Source: an uncultured Lachnospiraceae bacterium (lineage in GTDB: Bacteria > Bacillota > Clostridia > Lachnospirales > Lachnospiraceae). From it: a stretch of DNA of 30,580 nt. Position 1 is the stretch's first letter. The number at the start of each line of letters is the position of its first letter. Under the pieces are notes generated by a model, which was given only the letters and a program-made list of their open reading frames with translations, was not told where the DNA came from and searched no databases. The translations under genes were made by a program, and so were the position numbers. This document shows, in pieces, positions 5,960 to 13,287 of this stretch. Location of the stretch: the NCBI GenBank assembly GCA_900550235.1, contig URRQ01000028.1, positions 1-30,580 of the forward strand. The letters are read 5' to 3'.

Positions 5960-7060
5960 ATGAAATCACAGTATAAACATTTGATTCAAGTTGTATTGTT
6001 CGGTGTGTTATTATTTGCAATGTCTATCTTCTGTTTACTGAAACCAGCCGACGCCGTTTCCTTGAGCGAACGAAGACCATTGGAACAAATGCCTCTCTGC
6101 AGTATAGATACTATTAAAGATGGTACTTTTATGAAAAAATTTGATCGGTATGGGACAGATCAATTCCCATTCCGGGAATCTTTTCGTAAATTACATGCTG
6201 CTACGGTAACAAATATTTTTCAACAAAGAGATATGGAAGGATTATACCAAGACGGTGCGCAATTAATTGCAATGGAATATCCATTGAATCAAAAATCACT
6301 AAATCATGCAACGAAAGTTTTTCAAACGATATATGATAACTATCTTCAAGAATCAGATTGTAATTTATATTTGTCGATCATACCTGACAAAAGTTATTTT
6401 TTGCAAAAGCACTCACGGTATCTAACACTAAACTACGAGGAGTTGATTCATAATTTTGTACAGGCTAACCCTCAGTTTCAGTATATTGATATCACATCAT
6501 TATTGCAATTGGATGACTATTACACAACGGATCCTCATTGGAAACAGGAAGCTCTTCTTCCGGTTACTCAAAAAATTGCAGAGGAAATAAACAGTACATT
6601 ATCTACAAACTATAAAGAAAATCTGTCAAAAGAACCTTTTTGGGGTACCTATGCAGGACAGGCAGCCAAGAGTCTGCCGCCAGATCATATTCGCTATCTT
6701 ACAAATGCTGAGTTGGAAAGTTTAGAAATATTTGATCATCAGAACAATTGCAAGATTCCTGTATACAATCATAATAAACTAAACGGTCGAGATCCATACG
6801 AATTCTTTTTATCCGGTCCACTTTCTTTGATTACGATTGAAAATCCGAATGCAGAATCTTCCAAAGAATTGATTGTATTTCGTGACTCTTTTGCAAGTCC
6901 ATTGGCTCCTCTTTTGGCTTCAGGATACAAGAAGATTACTTTGGTAGATATTCGATACTTGCCAAGTCCGTCTTTGCAGAAGTATATTCAATTTCAAAAT
7001 CAAGATGTACTATTTCTATATAGTACTTCTGTACTCAATCATTCAGAAACATTAAAATAA
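5960..7060 (+). CDS. DHHW-family (AlgX/AlgJ-like) membrane-anchored protein
   Basis: 366 aa from the ATG at 5960. That start is chosen because TAGGAGGTG at 5942-5950 is a full ribosome site, and the in-frame GTG at 5948 lies inside it. One N-terminal membrane helix (about 8-27) is followed by an extracellular domain with TDQFPFRESF, the signature TTDPHW (D191, H193, W194) and IVFRDSFASPL with nucleophile-like S310. The usual DHHW motif reads DPHW here, but the Asp-x-His pair used in AlgX/AlgJ acetyl transfer is kept. It probably takes the acyl group from the MBOAT protein and transfers it to an exported polymer, or acts as an esterase. Last gene of the three-gene unit, closed by the 7060-7090 terminator. 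Confidence 0.88.
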   Translation: MKSQYKHLIQVVLFGVLLFAMSIFCLLKPADAVSLSERRPLEQMPLCSIDTIKDGTFMKKFDRYGTDQFPFRESFRKLHAATVTNIFQQRDMEGLYQDGAQLIAMEYPLNQKSLNHATKVFQTIYDNYLQESDCNLYLSIIPDKSYFLQKHSRYLTLNYEELIHNFVQANPQFQYIDITSLLQLDDYYTTDPHWKQEALLPVTQKIAEEINSTLSTNYKENLSKEPFWGTYAGQAAKSLPPDHIRYLTNAELESLEIFDHQNNCKIPVYNHNKLNGRDPYEFFLSGPLSLITIENPNAESSKELIVFRDSFASPLAPLLASGYKKITLVDIRYLPSPSLQKYIQFQNQDVLFLYSTSVLNHSETLK

Positions 7061-7090
7061 GAGATTGCGACATTTTTCGCAATCTCTTTT
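7060..7090. terminator. Bidirectional intrinsic terminator
   Basis: Perfect stem AGAGATTGCGA / TCGCAATCTCT with a short loop, flanked by T-rich sequence on the plus side and A-rich sequence on the other, so it can serve both the DHHW gene and thiC, which converge here. Confidence 0.9.
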
Positions 7091-7093
7091 CTA

Positions 7094-8398
7094 CTATAAA
7101 ATATCAATATATTCTCCGTTTAACGCTTTATTCATACTCCTTACAGCACAGAATTTGCCACACATGGAACAACTGTCTTCATGTTCTGGTGCACGCTCTT
7201 CCCGTATTCTCTTTGCTGTTTCCGGATCTATGGAACATTCCCACTGTTTTTCCCAATCAAAAGTTCTTCTGGCATCTGCCATCGCATCATCAAGATCTCT
7301 TGCATGTGGTACTTTTTTTGCGATATCAGCCGCATGGGCGGCGATTTTAGAGGAAATGATTCCTTGCTTTACATCTTCTACATTCGGCAATGCAAGATGT
7401 TCTGCTGGAGTCACATAACAGAGAAATGCCGCACCGGATGCAGCCGCAATTGCTCCTCCTATGGCCGAAGTAATGTGATCATATCCTGGTGCGATATCTG
7501 TTACAATTGGCCCTAATACATAGAACGGAGCTCCCATACAGATTGTTTGCTGTAATTTCATATTTGCCACAATTTGATCCATAGGCATGTGTCCCGGTCC
7601 TTCGACCATAACTTGTACATCTCGCTCCCATGCACGCTTTGTCAATTCACCAAGACGTACCAGTTCTTCGATTTGGCAGACATCGCTTCCATCAGCAAGA
7701 CAGCCCGGTCGACAGGCATCTCCAAGTGAAATGGTTACATCATATTCCCGGCAAATTTCTAAAATATCATCAAAATACTCATAGAACGGATTCTCTTCTC
7801 CTGTCATGCTCATCCATGCAAATACAAGTGAGCCGCCCCTTGAAACAATATTCATTTTTCTTTTATGTTTTTTGATTTGTTCAATTGTTTTTCGTGTAAT
7901 TCCGCAATGAAGAGTAACAAAATCAACACCGTTTTCTGCATGTAATCTTATCACATTGATAAAGTCTTTTGCTGTAAGCGTTGCAAGATCTCTTTGATAA
8001 TGGATTACACTATCGTAAACCGGTACAGTTCCAATCATTGCCGGACATTCTGCTACCAGTTTTTTACGGAATGGTTCTGTATTACCGTGTGAAGAAAGAT
8101 CCATGATAGCTTCTGCCCCCATATTCACTGCAGCCATTACTTTTTCCATTTCAATATTGTAATCTTTGCAATCTCGAGATACCCCTAAGTTCACATTGAT
8201 TTTGGTACGCAGCATAGAGCCGACTCCGTTGGGTTCAATACATGTATGTAATCGATTGGCACAAATTGCTATTTGCCCTTTTGCTACAAGGTTTCGGATT
8301 TCTTCTTCTGTTCGAAATTCTTTTTGTGCAACAATTTTCATTTCCGGAGTTACTATTCCCATTCTGGCAGCTTCCATTTGTGTTTTATATTTTCCCAT
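7094..8398 (-). CDS. thiC: Phosphomethylpyrimidine synthase ThiC
   Basis: 434 aa, the short anaerobe-type length. ThiC is a radical SAM enzyme that turns aminoimidazole ribotide into HMP phosphate, the pyrimidine half of thiamine. Clear motifs: NVNLGVSRDC, AEAIMDLSSHGN, VYDS, TLHCGITR, SLGDACRPG, VEGPGHMPMDQI and ALPNVEDVKQG. The C-terminal cluster motif is C410-X2-C413-X3-C417 (CSMCGKFC) rather than the CX2CX4C of classical ThiC; this may be usual in the clostridial clade. Ribosome site AGGAAAGG precedes the ATG. It is the last gene of the TPP-riboswitch operon, which argues for ThiC rather than a benzimidazole-synthase paralogue. Confidence 0.95.
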   Translation of the reverse strand: MGKYKTQMEAARMGIVTPEMKIVAQKEFRTEEEIRNLVAKGQIAICANRLHTCIEPNGVGSMLRTKINVNLGVSRDCKDYNIEMEKVMAAVNMGAEAIMDLSSHGNTEPFRKKLVAECPAMIGTVPVYDSVIHYQRDLATLTAKDFINVIRLHAENGVDFVTLHCGITRKTIEQIKKHKRKMNIVSRGGSLVFAWMSMTGEENPFYEYFDDILEICREYDVTISLGDACRPGCLADGSDVCQIEELVRLGELTKRAWERDVQVMVEGPGHMPMDQIVANMKLQQTICMGAPFYVLGPIVTDIAPGYDHITSAIGGAIAAASGAAFLCYVTPAEHLALPNVEDVKQGIISSKIAAHAADIAKKVPHARDLDDAMADARRTFDWEKQWECSIDPETAKRIREERAPEHEDSCSMCGKFCAVRSMNKALNGEYIDIL

Positions 8399-8420
8399 CT
8401 TTTTTTCCTTTCCTGACTTT

Positions 8421-9152
8421 TTACGCTTCTTCTGTAAATATACTTTGCAAGTTAAAATTGTGTTTCATAGGACCAGATCCTTTTCCAAGGTCTAACATTG
8501 CAGACAATGCTCCTGAAATATATTCCTTAGATCTTTTTATCGACTCCATTAAAGAAAAGCCTTTTGCCAAATTCGAAGCAATTGCCGATGACAAGGTGCA
8601 TCCGGTTCCATGTGTATTGGAATTATCGATTCTGTTGCCTCGAAACCATTGACATACTCCTTGGCTATAAAGAAGATCATCTGCATTCAGAATATTATGC
8701 CCGCCTTTTATTAATACTGAACAGCCATACGAAGTGCTTATAGATTTTGCTGCAATCTCCATCTCATTTTCTGTCTGAATTTTCATTCCCGACAATACTT
8801 CTGCTTCTGGTATATTGGGTGTTACAACTGTCGCTAAAGGGAACAATTCCTTTATTAAAGCTTCCATAGCATTTGTTTTTATCAGTTGTGCCCCACTCGT
8901 AGCAACCATAACCGGATCGATGACAATATTTTTTGCATGAAAATATTTCAACCGCTCTGCAATAATATGAATCAACTCTGCGGAAGAAACCATTCCTACT
9001 TTAACGGCATCCGGATAAATATCTTCAAATACTGCATCTATTTGATCTTTTAAAAAGTTCGGAGTTGATTCTAAAATATTTCGTACGCCGGTTGTATTTT
9101 GTGCCGTGAGCGCTGTGATTGCAGTCATTGCGTAAACACCGTTCATTGTCAT
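8421..9152 (-). CDS. thiD: HMP/HMP-phosphate kinase ThiD, start disrupted or ThiE-fused
   Basis: The enzyme phosphorylates HMP and HMP-P to HMP-PP. Motifs include DPVMVATSGAQL, VTPNIPEAEVLSG, SVLIKGGHN and NTHGTGCTLSSAIA. The first standard start codon is at 9152, but the reading frame is open to 9224 and encodes the true ThiD N-terminus upstream: ALAIAGSDSCGGAGIQADIKT, with the substrate-binding motif. No ATG, GTG, TTG or CTG occurs in that part, and a TAA lies just before it. Removing one A from the A6 run at 9215-9221 would join this frame to ThiE as a single ThiE-ThiD fusion. So the gene is either frameshifted, misassembled, or made by +1 recoding. A product starting at 9152 would lack the substrate loop and probably be inactive. 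Confidence 0.8.
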   Translation of the reverse strand: MTMNGVYAMTAITALTAQNTTGVRNILESTPNFLKDQIDAVFEDIYPDAVKVGMVSSAELIHIIAERLKYFHAKNIVIDPVMVATSGAQLIKTNAMEALIKELFPLATVVTPNIPEAEVLSGMKIQTENEMEIAAKSISTSYGCSVLIKGGHNILNADDLLYSQGVCQWFRGNRIDNSNTHGTGCTLSSAIASNLAKGFSLMESIKRSKEYISGALSAMLDLGKGSGPMKHNFNLQSIFTEEA

Positions 9153-9192
9153 CGTTTTAATATCAGCCTGGATACCGGCTCCCCCACAGGAA

Positions 9193-9867
9193 TCACTTCC
9201 TGCTATTGCTAATGCTTTTTTCCTTTACTTTTGACTCCTTAACCAATTTTTTTAAAGCGACTCGTAATTCTTCCGCCGCAATTCTCCCATCTTGAGCTTT
9301 CATGATAGCAGAAACAACGCAAATACCTGAAATCGGAATTCCTTTTAATATATCTATATTCTCTTTCTGTAATCCACCAATTGCATTGACCGGAATCGGT
9401 ACTGTAGAACAAATTTCCTCTAGTGTCTCAATCGACGTAAGAACTGTTTTTACTTTTGTTGTCGTCGGATAAATTGCTCCTACTCCAAGATAATCTGCCC
9501 CTTGTTTATACGCTTCGACTGCTTGATCTACTGTTTTTGTAGTTGCTCCGATAATTTTGTCCGGCCCCATCAATTTTCTTGCTATGTGAACCGGCATATC
9601 GCTTTGCCCTACATGAACACCTTCCGCATCTATTGCCATTACAACATCTACACGGTCATCAATGATCAACGGAATCTTATATTTCTTTGTGATTTGATGC
9701 ACTTTTTCAGCTAATTCGATATAGGCACGGGTTGATTTTTCTTTTTCCCGTAATTGCAAAAATGTAACGCCACCAAGGATTGCCTGTTCAATTTGATCCA
9801 AGAATTTCTCTTTTTCGTACCCCGTGCTGTCTGTAATGAAATATAATTGCAAATCAAGTTCTTTCAA
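9193..9867 (-). CDS. thiE: Thiamine-phosphate synthase ThiE
   Basis: 224 aa. ThiE joins HMP-PP and hydroxyethylthiazole phosphate to give thiamine phosphate. TIM-barrel motifs: LYFITDS, TFLQLREKEKS, IIDDRVDVVMAIDAEGVHVGQSDMP, GATTKT, YLGVGAIYPTTTK and VNAIGG. The start is TTG at 9867 with GGAGGT 8 nt upstream, overlapping the end of thiM. The last residues (about 208-224, rich in K, E and S) look non-native: the frame runs into thiD coding sequence and stops within it, consistent with a lost fusion or indel at the junction. Confidence 0.92.
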   Translation of the reverse strand: MKELDLQLYFITDSTGYEKEKFLDQIEQAILGGVTFLQLREKEKSTRAYIELAEKVHQITKKYKIPLIIDDRVDVVMAIDAEGVHVGQSDMPVHIARKLMGPDKIIGATTKTVDQAVEAYKQGADYLGVGAIYPTTTKVKTVLTSIETLEEICSTVPIPVNAIGGLQKENIDILKGIPISGICVVSAIMKAQDGRIAAEELRVALKKLVKESKVKEKSISNSRK

Positions 9868-10657
9868 CGTGTTGTACCTCCATCTGTATTCTATCCTTAA
9901 TTTCCATTTCTGATATCAAATATAATTGATCCATTAGATTGTAGAGAAAACTTCCAGGCCCTTTTTCTGTTTCTGCTAATTCACCACTAATTCCAAGTAT
10001 GGAACATGCGCTGGCAGCAGCATAAATATCCGGTCTGACACTCAAATAACAAGCGCACAAAGCTCCCAGCATACACCCTGTACCCGTTACAGATGCTAAT
10101 TGATGTGACCCGTTTTTCATATAGATAATCTCTTTTCCATCTGTAAGAATATCAGTTTTCCCGCTTGCAAGAATTACGTTCTTATAGGTCTTGGATAATT
10201 TCACCGCTGAATTTGCAACTTCTTCCAGGCTAAGCTCCCTATCTGCATCAACTCCGGATGACCGATACTCTTGTCTCTCTAATGCGAAAATCTCTGAATA
10301 ATTTCCTTTGACTATTTTGGGGATTCCAATTTCTATCAATTCACGAATATATTTTCTTCTTAATTTTGAACACGCCACACCAACAACATCTAATACAACT
10401 GGTATATCATGAGCTATTGCTTCTCTCATAGCAATCTTCATAGATTCCATTCTAACATCCGTAATATTTCCTAAATTCAATAGTAACGCATCAGCAGTTT
10501 CTGTAATTTCAGCGACTTCTTCAGGGTGTTCTGCCATAATCGGTCTGGCTCCTACAGCTAATATCGCATTTGCACATTGTGTTATCGAGATTGGATTAGT
10601 AATACAATGAATTAATGGTCGTTTTCCCTTTACTTGTTTTCTATAATTCTGTATCAT
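9854..10657 (-). CDS. thiM: Hydroxyethylthiazole kinase ThiM
   Basis: 267 aa from the ATG at 10657, which overlaps the thiW stop as ATGA; an upstream in-frame extension exists but lies inside thiW. ThiM phosphorylates salvaged hydroxyethylthiazole. Motifs: PLIHCITNPISITQCANAILAVGARPIMAEHPEE, VVLDVVGVACSKLR, ILASGKTDILTDG and the catalytic VTGTGCMLGAL. Its place next to thiW, a thiazole transporter family, and the absence of thiazole synthesis genes here point to thiazole salvage. Confidence 0.95.
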   Translation of the reverse strand: MIQNYRKQVKGKRPLIHCITNPISITQCANAILAVGARPIMAEHPEEVAEITETADALLLNLGNITDVRMESMKIAMREAIAHDIPVVLDVVGVACSKLRRKYIRELIEIGIPKIVKGNYSEIFALERQEYRSSGVDADRELSLEEVANSAVKLSKTYKNVILASGKTDILTDGKEIIYMKNGSHQLASVTGTGCMLGALCACYLSVRPDIYAAASACSILGISGELAETEKGPGSFLYNLMDQLYLISEMEIKDRIQMEVQHVERT

Positions 10658-11373
10658 GACTCTACCCACTTCTTTTTCTTCAAACAATAATAGAATATTG
10701 CCAACAGTATGCATATAGTCAAGGCTCCATACGAAGCATAATTCCAAAATTGTCCTTGGAATTTCAATATATCTGAAACAATCTCTATTATCACAAAGAA
10801 AATTGCTCCAAATGCTGCAATTGTAAGTGCGTTAGAAGCGATACTTCCTTGATCCGTATAGCATTTGGACTCTAACATAGATTGGATTTTAGGAAGCATA
10901 CCATTATCACAAAGCTTTCTAAGAAATGCAAAGGCAATTCCACCTCCGATCAATGTTCCGCAGATAAATGAGGGGACGTAAAACAGCCAGCTCAATCCTT
11001 CTTTCCCCCATATAAAAGTCATTACAGGGTATGATATGATTGCTCCGATGAAACCGGTTCCTATAATTTCCCCGACAACCGCTAAAAGTATTTTCCCGTT
11101 TGACCATCTGTAGAATACGCCGGACAAAAATGCCCCAAATATCGCGCCTGTCAGAGCAAGCGGTGGTATACCCATCAATATCATACGTAATACCCCTATG
11201 ATCGTAGCACAGAGCAGTGAGTACCACGGCCCTAAGAAAACGGAACATACGATATTAATAAAATGAGCCATAGGACACATGCCCTCTACTCTTAAGATTG
11301 GGGAAATTAAAACCCCAAGCGCGATTAACATAGACAATGTAATCATTTTCAGTATCGCTTTTGAATTCTTCAT
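10654..11373 (-). CDS. thiW: ThiW-like ECF transporter substrate-binding subunit with C-terminal extension
   Basis: 239 aa integral membrane protein. Residues about 1-165 match ThiW, the S-component that binds hydroxyethylthiazole for ECF-type uptake: ISPILRVEGMCPMAHFINIVCSVFLGPWYSLLCATIIGVLRMILMGIPPLALTGAIFGAFLSG is the typical core. Usual ThiW length is about 160-170 aa; here residues about 170-239 add a soluble loop and two more predicted helices (TIAAFGAIFFVIIEIV and ALTICILLAIFYYCL). The energising EcfA/EcfT proteins are not encoded in the window. First gene of the operon, directly under TPP riboswitch control, with GGAGAG as ribosome site. Confidence 0.88.
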   Translation of the reverse strand: MKNSKAILKMITLSMLIALGVLISPILRVEGMCPMAHFINIVCSVFLGPWYSLLCATIIGVLRMILMGIPPLALTGAIFGAFLSGVFYRWSNGKILLAVVGEIIGTGFIGAIISYPVMTFIWGKEGLSWLFYVPSFICGTLIGGGIAFAFLRKLCDNGMLPKIQSMLESKCYTDQGSIASNALTIAAFGAIFFVIIEIVSDILKFQGQFWNYASYGALTICILLAIFYYCLKKKKWVES

Positions 11374-11404
11374 AGTCTTTCTCTCTCCTTCCTAATGGGA
11401 ATAC

Positions 11405-11443
11405 AACAAAAAAATAGAAGCTTCCTAATTTGGAAACTTCTAT
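11405..11443 (-). terminator. Riboswitch expression-platform terminator
   Basis: Minus-strand stem ATAGAAGTTTCC / GGAAGCTTCTAT (one G-U pair) followed by seven T, between the TPP aptamer and thiW. A second copy of ATAGAAGT at 11459-11466 could pair with the same 3' arm, as an antiterminator would; that alternative fold is inference. Confidence 0.85.
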
Positions 11444-11473
11444 CCATTATACACGTATACTTCTATCAAAATC

Positions 11474-11560
11474 AGTCATCCCTACGTTGGCATTATCCAA
11501 ATCAGGTTATCGGTCGAAGGTCATACCTTCCTCTCAGCCTGTCATACAAGCTCCCGTCTG
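11474..11560 (-). ncRNA. TPP (THI element) riboswitch
   Basis: The aptamer shows all conserved blocks in order on the minus strand: CGGGAGC, GGCTGAGAGG, ATGACC, CCTGATTTGGATAATGCCA and CGTAGGGA. It is followed by an intrinsic terminator before thiW, so thiamine diphosphate should stop transcription of thiW-M-E-D-C. Confidence 0.97.
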
Positions 11561-11576
11561 TTCAATTGTCCTGTTT

Positions 11577-11605
11577 ATTATATAAAATATCACTTTAATT
11601 TGCAA
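11577..11605 (-). promoter_or_regulatory. SigA-type promoter of the thi operon
   Basis: Minus strand: -35 TTGCAA (11605-11600), 17-bp spacer, -10 TATAAT (11582-11577), about 20 nt before the TPP aptamer. The -35 and part of the spacer lie within the last codons of the upstream small membrane gene. Confidence 0.85.
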
Positions 11606-11907
11606 GAGATTTCTTGTAATTCCTTTTCAAACTCATACTCTCTTTCAATTTCATTTACAATTCGATTGCTATCTACTGTTGCTATCGTTTCTTTGCTTTG
11701 ATCAATAGCAACAAATAAGAAAAATAGTATAACTGCCAAAAAAACACGAAATCCCAGACCATTGCTGGAAGGAATCTCTTCTTCGTGATACATACTGTTA
11801 TAAGTTGCCCGATATCGGGGATGGATTGCAGGAACTGTAGTGTCATTTCCATATCGCTTTCTTGTCTGATTCAAAAGTTCTTGTCTTCTTTTTTCTGTTT
11901 CATTCAT
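11590..11907 (-). CDS. Small single-pass membrane protein, function unknown
   Basis: 105 aa from the ATG at 11907; TGGAGGA lies 8 nt upstream and the ATG at 11922 would overlap that ribosome site. A charged, probably cytoplasmic N-terminus (about 1-50, including RKRYGNDTTVPAIHPRYRATYNSMY) precedes one membrane helix (LGFRVFLAVILFFLFVAID) and a short outer tail rich in glutamate. I do not recognise a named family. It follows hisI by 86 bp and may be the last gene of that long transcript; its 3' end contains the thi promoter. Confidence 0.7.
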   Translation of the reverse strand: MNETEKRRQELLNQTRKRYGNDTTVPAIHPRYRATYNSMYHEEEIPSSNGLGFRVFLAVILFFLFVAIDQSKETIATVDSNRIVNEIEREYEFEKELQEISCKLK

Positions 11908-11993
11908 GCCTTTTTCCTCCATATAAAGTTCAAGGACATCTATCCTGCTACGAATATATGCCCTTTTACACTAAAATATGAAGTTTAATTTCT

Positions 11994-13277
11994 TTAACGA
12001 TCCGAAAGCTCTTGAATAATATCTTCCCATGTTACCCCACGCTCAGCCATGAGAACCATTACATGATACAAAAAGTCTGCAATTTCATATTTGACTTCTT
12101 CCGGATTCGGATTTTTAGCAGCAATCACAATTTCTGTTGCTTCTTCTCCCACTTTTTTCAAAATTTTATCAATTCCTTTATCAAACAGATAGTTTGTATA
12201 GGATCCTTCTTTTGGATGCTTCTTTCTGTCTAAAATTGTATCATATACATTTTCAAAAACACGTAACGGATTTTTTTCACTATAATCCATTTCAAAAAGC
12301 GGTGTATAGAAACAAGTTTTATTCCCTGTATGACATGCAGATCCAACTTGTTCCACTTTGGCAAGCAACGTATCTCGATCGCAATCTATGCTCATTGCTT
12401 TTACATATTGATAATGTCCTGAAGTTTCACCTTTGACCCACATAGCATTTCTGCTTCTACTATGATACGTCATCTTTCCTGTCCTGATCGTATTTTCAAA
12501 TGCCTCCTCATCCATATAAGCAAGCATTAACACTTCGCCCGTTTTGTAATCTTGTGTTACTACGGGCAACAGTCCTTGTTCATTCTTTTTGAATTCTGAA
12601 AATGGAATCATACTTTCGAAAGAGGACATTTTAATATCTTCCTGAATGCATTTTTCTTTAAAGGCAGCAAAATCAATATCCAAACGATTGACATAATATC
12701 CGGAAAGCCCTTTGACCCCAGGACATTTTAATATATTCAACAATTCCTTCTCTTCTTCCGTATCTGTGACAATTACACAAGGAATGTCTGTAACATTCAT
12801 TACAGAATTCAAATCTAACCGATGCATAAAAATCAAACTACTTGCATATTGCTCAATTAGTCGTTGTTGTTTAAAAAGTGCATCAAAGTCATTTAGTGAT
12901 ACTGCAATATTTTCTTTTCCAAATCGTTTGGATGCTTCAACAAGAAGCTCTGACATATCTTGTTTTGATAAATTGATCAGAGCACGTTTTGCACCGGCAT
13001 ATAATATTTTTTTCACATCTTCTTGACGTTTGATATTTCCTCCCGCAGTCATCGGTATATGAATCACTCGATTCATTTTCTTCATAATATCAATAGATTC
13101 ATCATGGTCTTCATCCGTAGAAGATAGGTCGAACACGATCAATTCATCTGCACCGTGTTCGCTATAATATTTTGCAAGCTCTACAGGATCATCTGCGAGA
13201 ACTTCTGTATTTCGAAACCATGTAACAGCTTTCCCCATATAAATAAAAATACAAGGGATTAATCTTTTATAACTCAT
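11994..13277 (-). CDS. hisI: HisIE with an N-terminal degenerate HisF-like domain
   Basis: 427 aa from the ATG at 13277, set by AGGAGC 9 nt upstream. Residues 1-215 resemble HisF/HisA (RLIPC, ADDPVELAKYYSEHGADELIVFDL, IPMTAGGNI, YAGAKRALIN) but the HisF catalytic aspartates are gone: position 11 is Phe, and the D130 region reads SLND with Asn at the aligned site. Residues about 228-335 are phosphoribosyl-AMP cyclohydrolase HisI with YHSRSRNAMWVKGETSGH, metal-binding DCDRD and the cysteines of GSACHTG and KTCFY. Residues about 340-427 are phosphoribosyl-ATP pyrophosphatase HisE with KVGEEATEIVIAAKN and EIADFLYHVMVLM. The enzyme does steps two and three of histidine synthesis; the N-terminal barrel is likely structural or regulatory. 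Confidence 0.93.
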   Translation of the reverse strand: MSYKRLIPCIFIYMGKAVTWFRNTEVLADDPVELAKYYSEHGADELIVFDLSSTDEDHDESIDIMKKMNRVIHIPMTAGGNIKRQEDVKKILYAGAKRALINLSKQDMSELLVEASKRFGKENIAVSLNDFDALFKQQRLIEQYASSLIFMHRLDLNSVMNVTDIPCVIVTDTEEEKELLNILKCPGVKGLSGYYVNRLDIDFAAFKEKCIQEDIKMSSFESMIPFSEFKKNEQGLLPVVTQDYKTGEVLMLAYMDEEAFENTIRTGKMTYHSRSRNAMWVKGETSGHYQYVKAMSIDCDRDTLLAKVEQVGSACHTGNKTCFYTPLFEMDYSEKNPLRVFENVYDTILDRKKHPKEGSYTNYLFDKGIDKILKKVGEEATEIVIAAKNPNPEEVKYEIADFLYHVMVLMAERGVTWEDIIQELSDR

Positions 13278-13287
13278 GATATAGCTC

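Noticed and set aside
7181..7875. Several plus-strand ORFs opposite thiC
   Set aside because: They lie entirely in the antisense of a clear thiC, encode low-complexity shadow sequence, and lack ribosome sites.
9215..9221. Classical -1 ribosomal frameshift signal at A AAA AAG
   Set aside because: A -1 shift leads to an immediate TAG; only a +1 (or minus one base in the DNA) joins ThiE to ThiD.
10919..11248. Minus-strand ORF inside thiW in another frame
   Set aside because: thiW frame is clearly the coding one, with membrane helices and family motifs.
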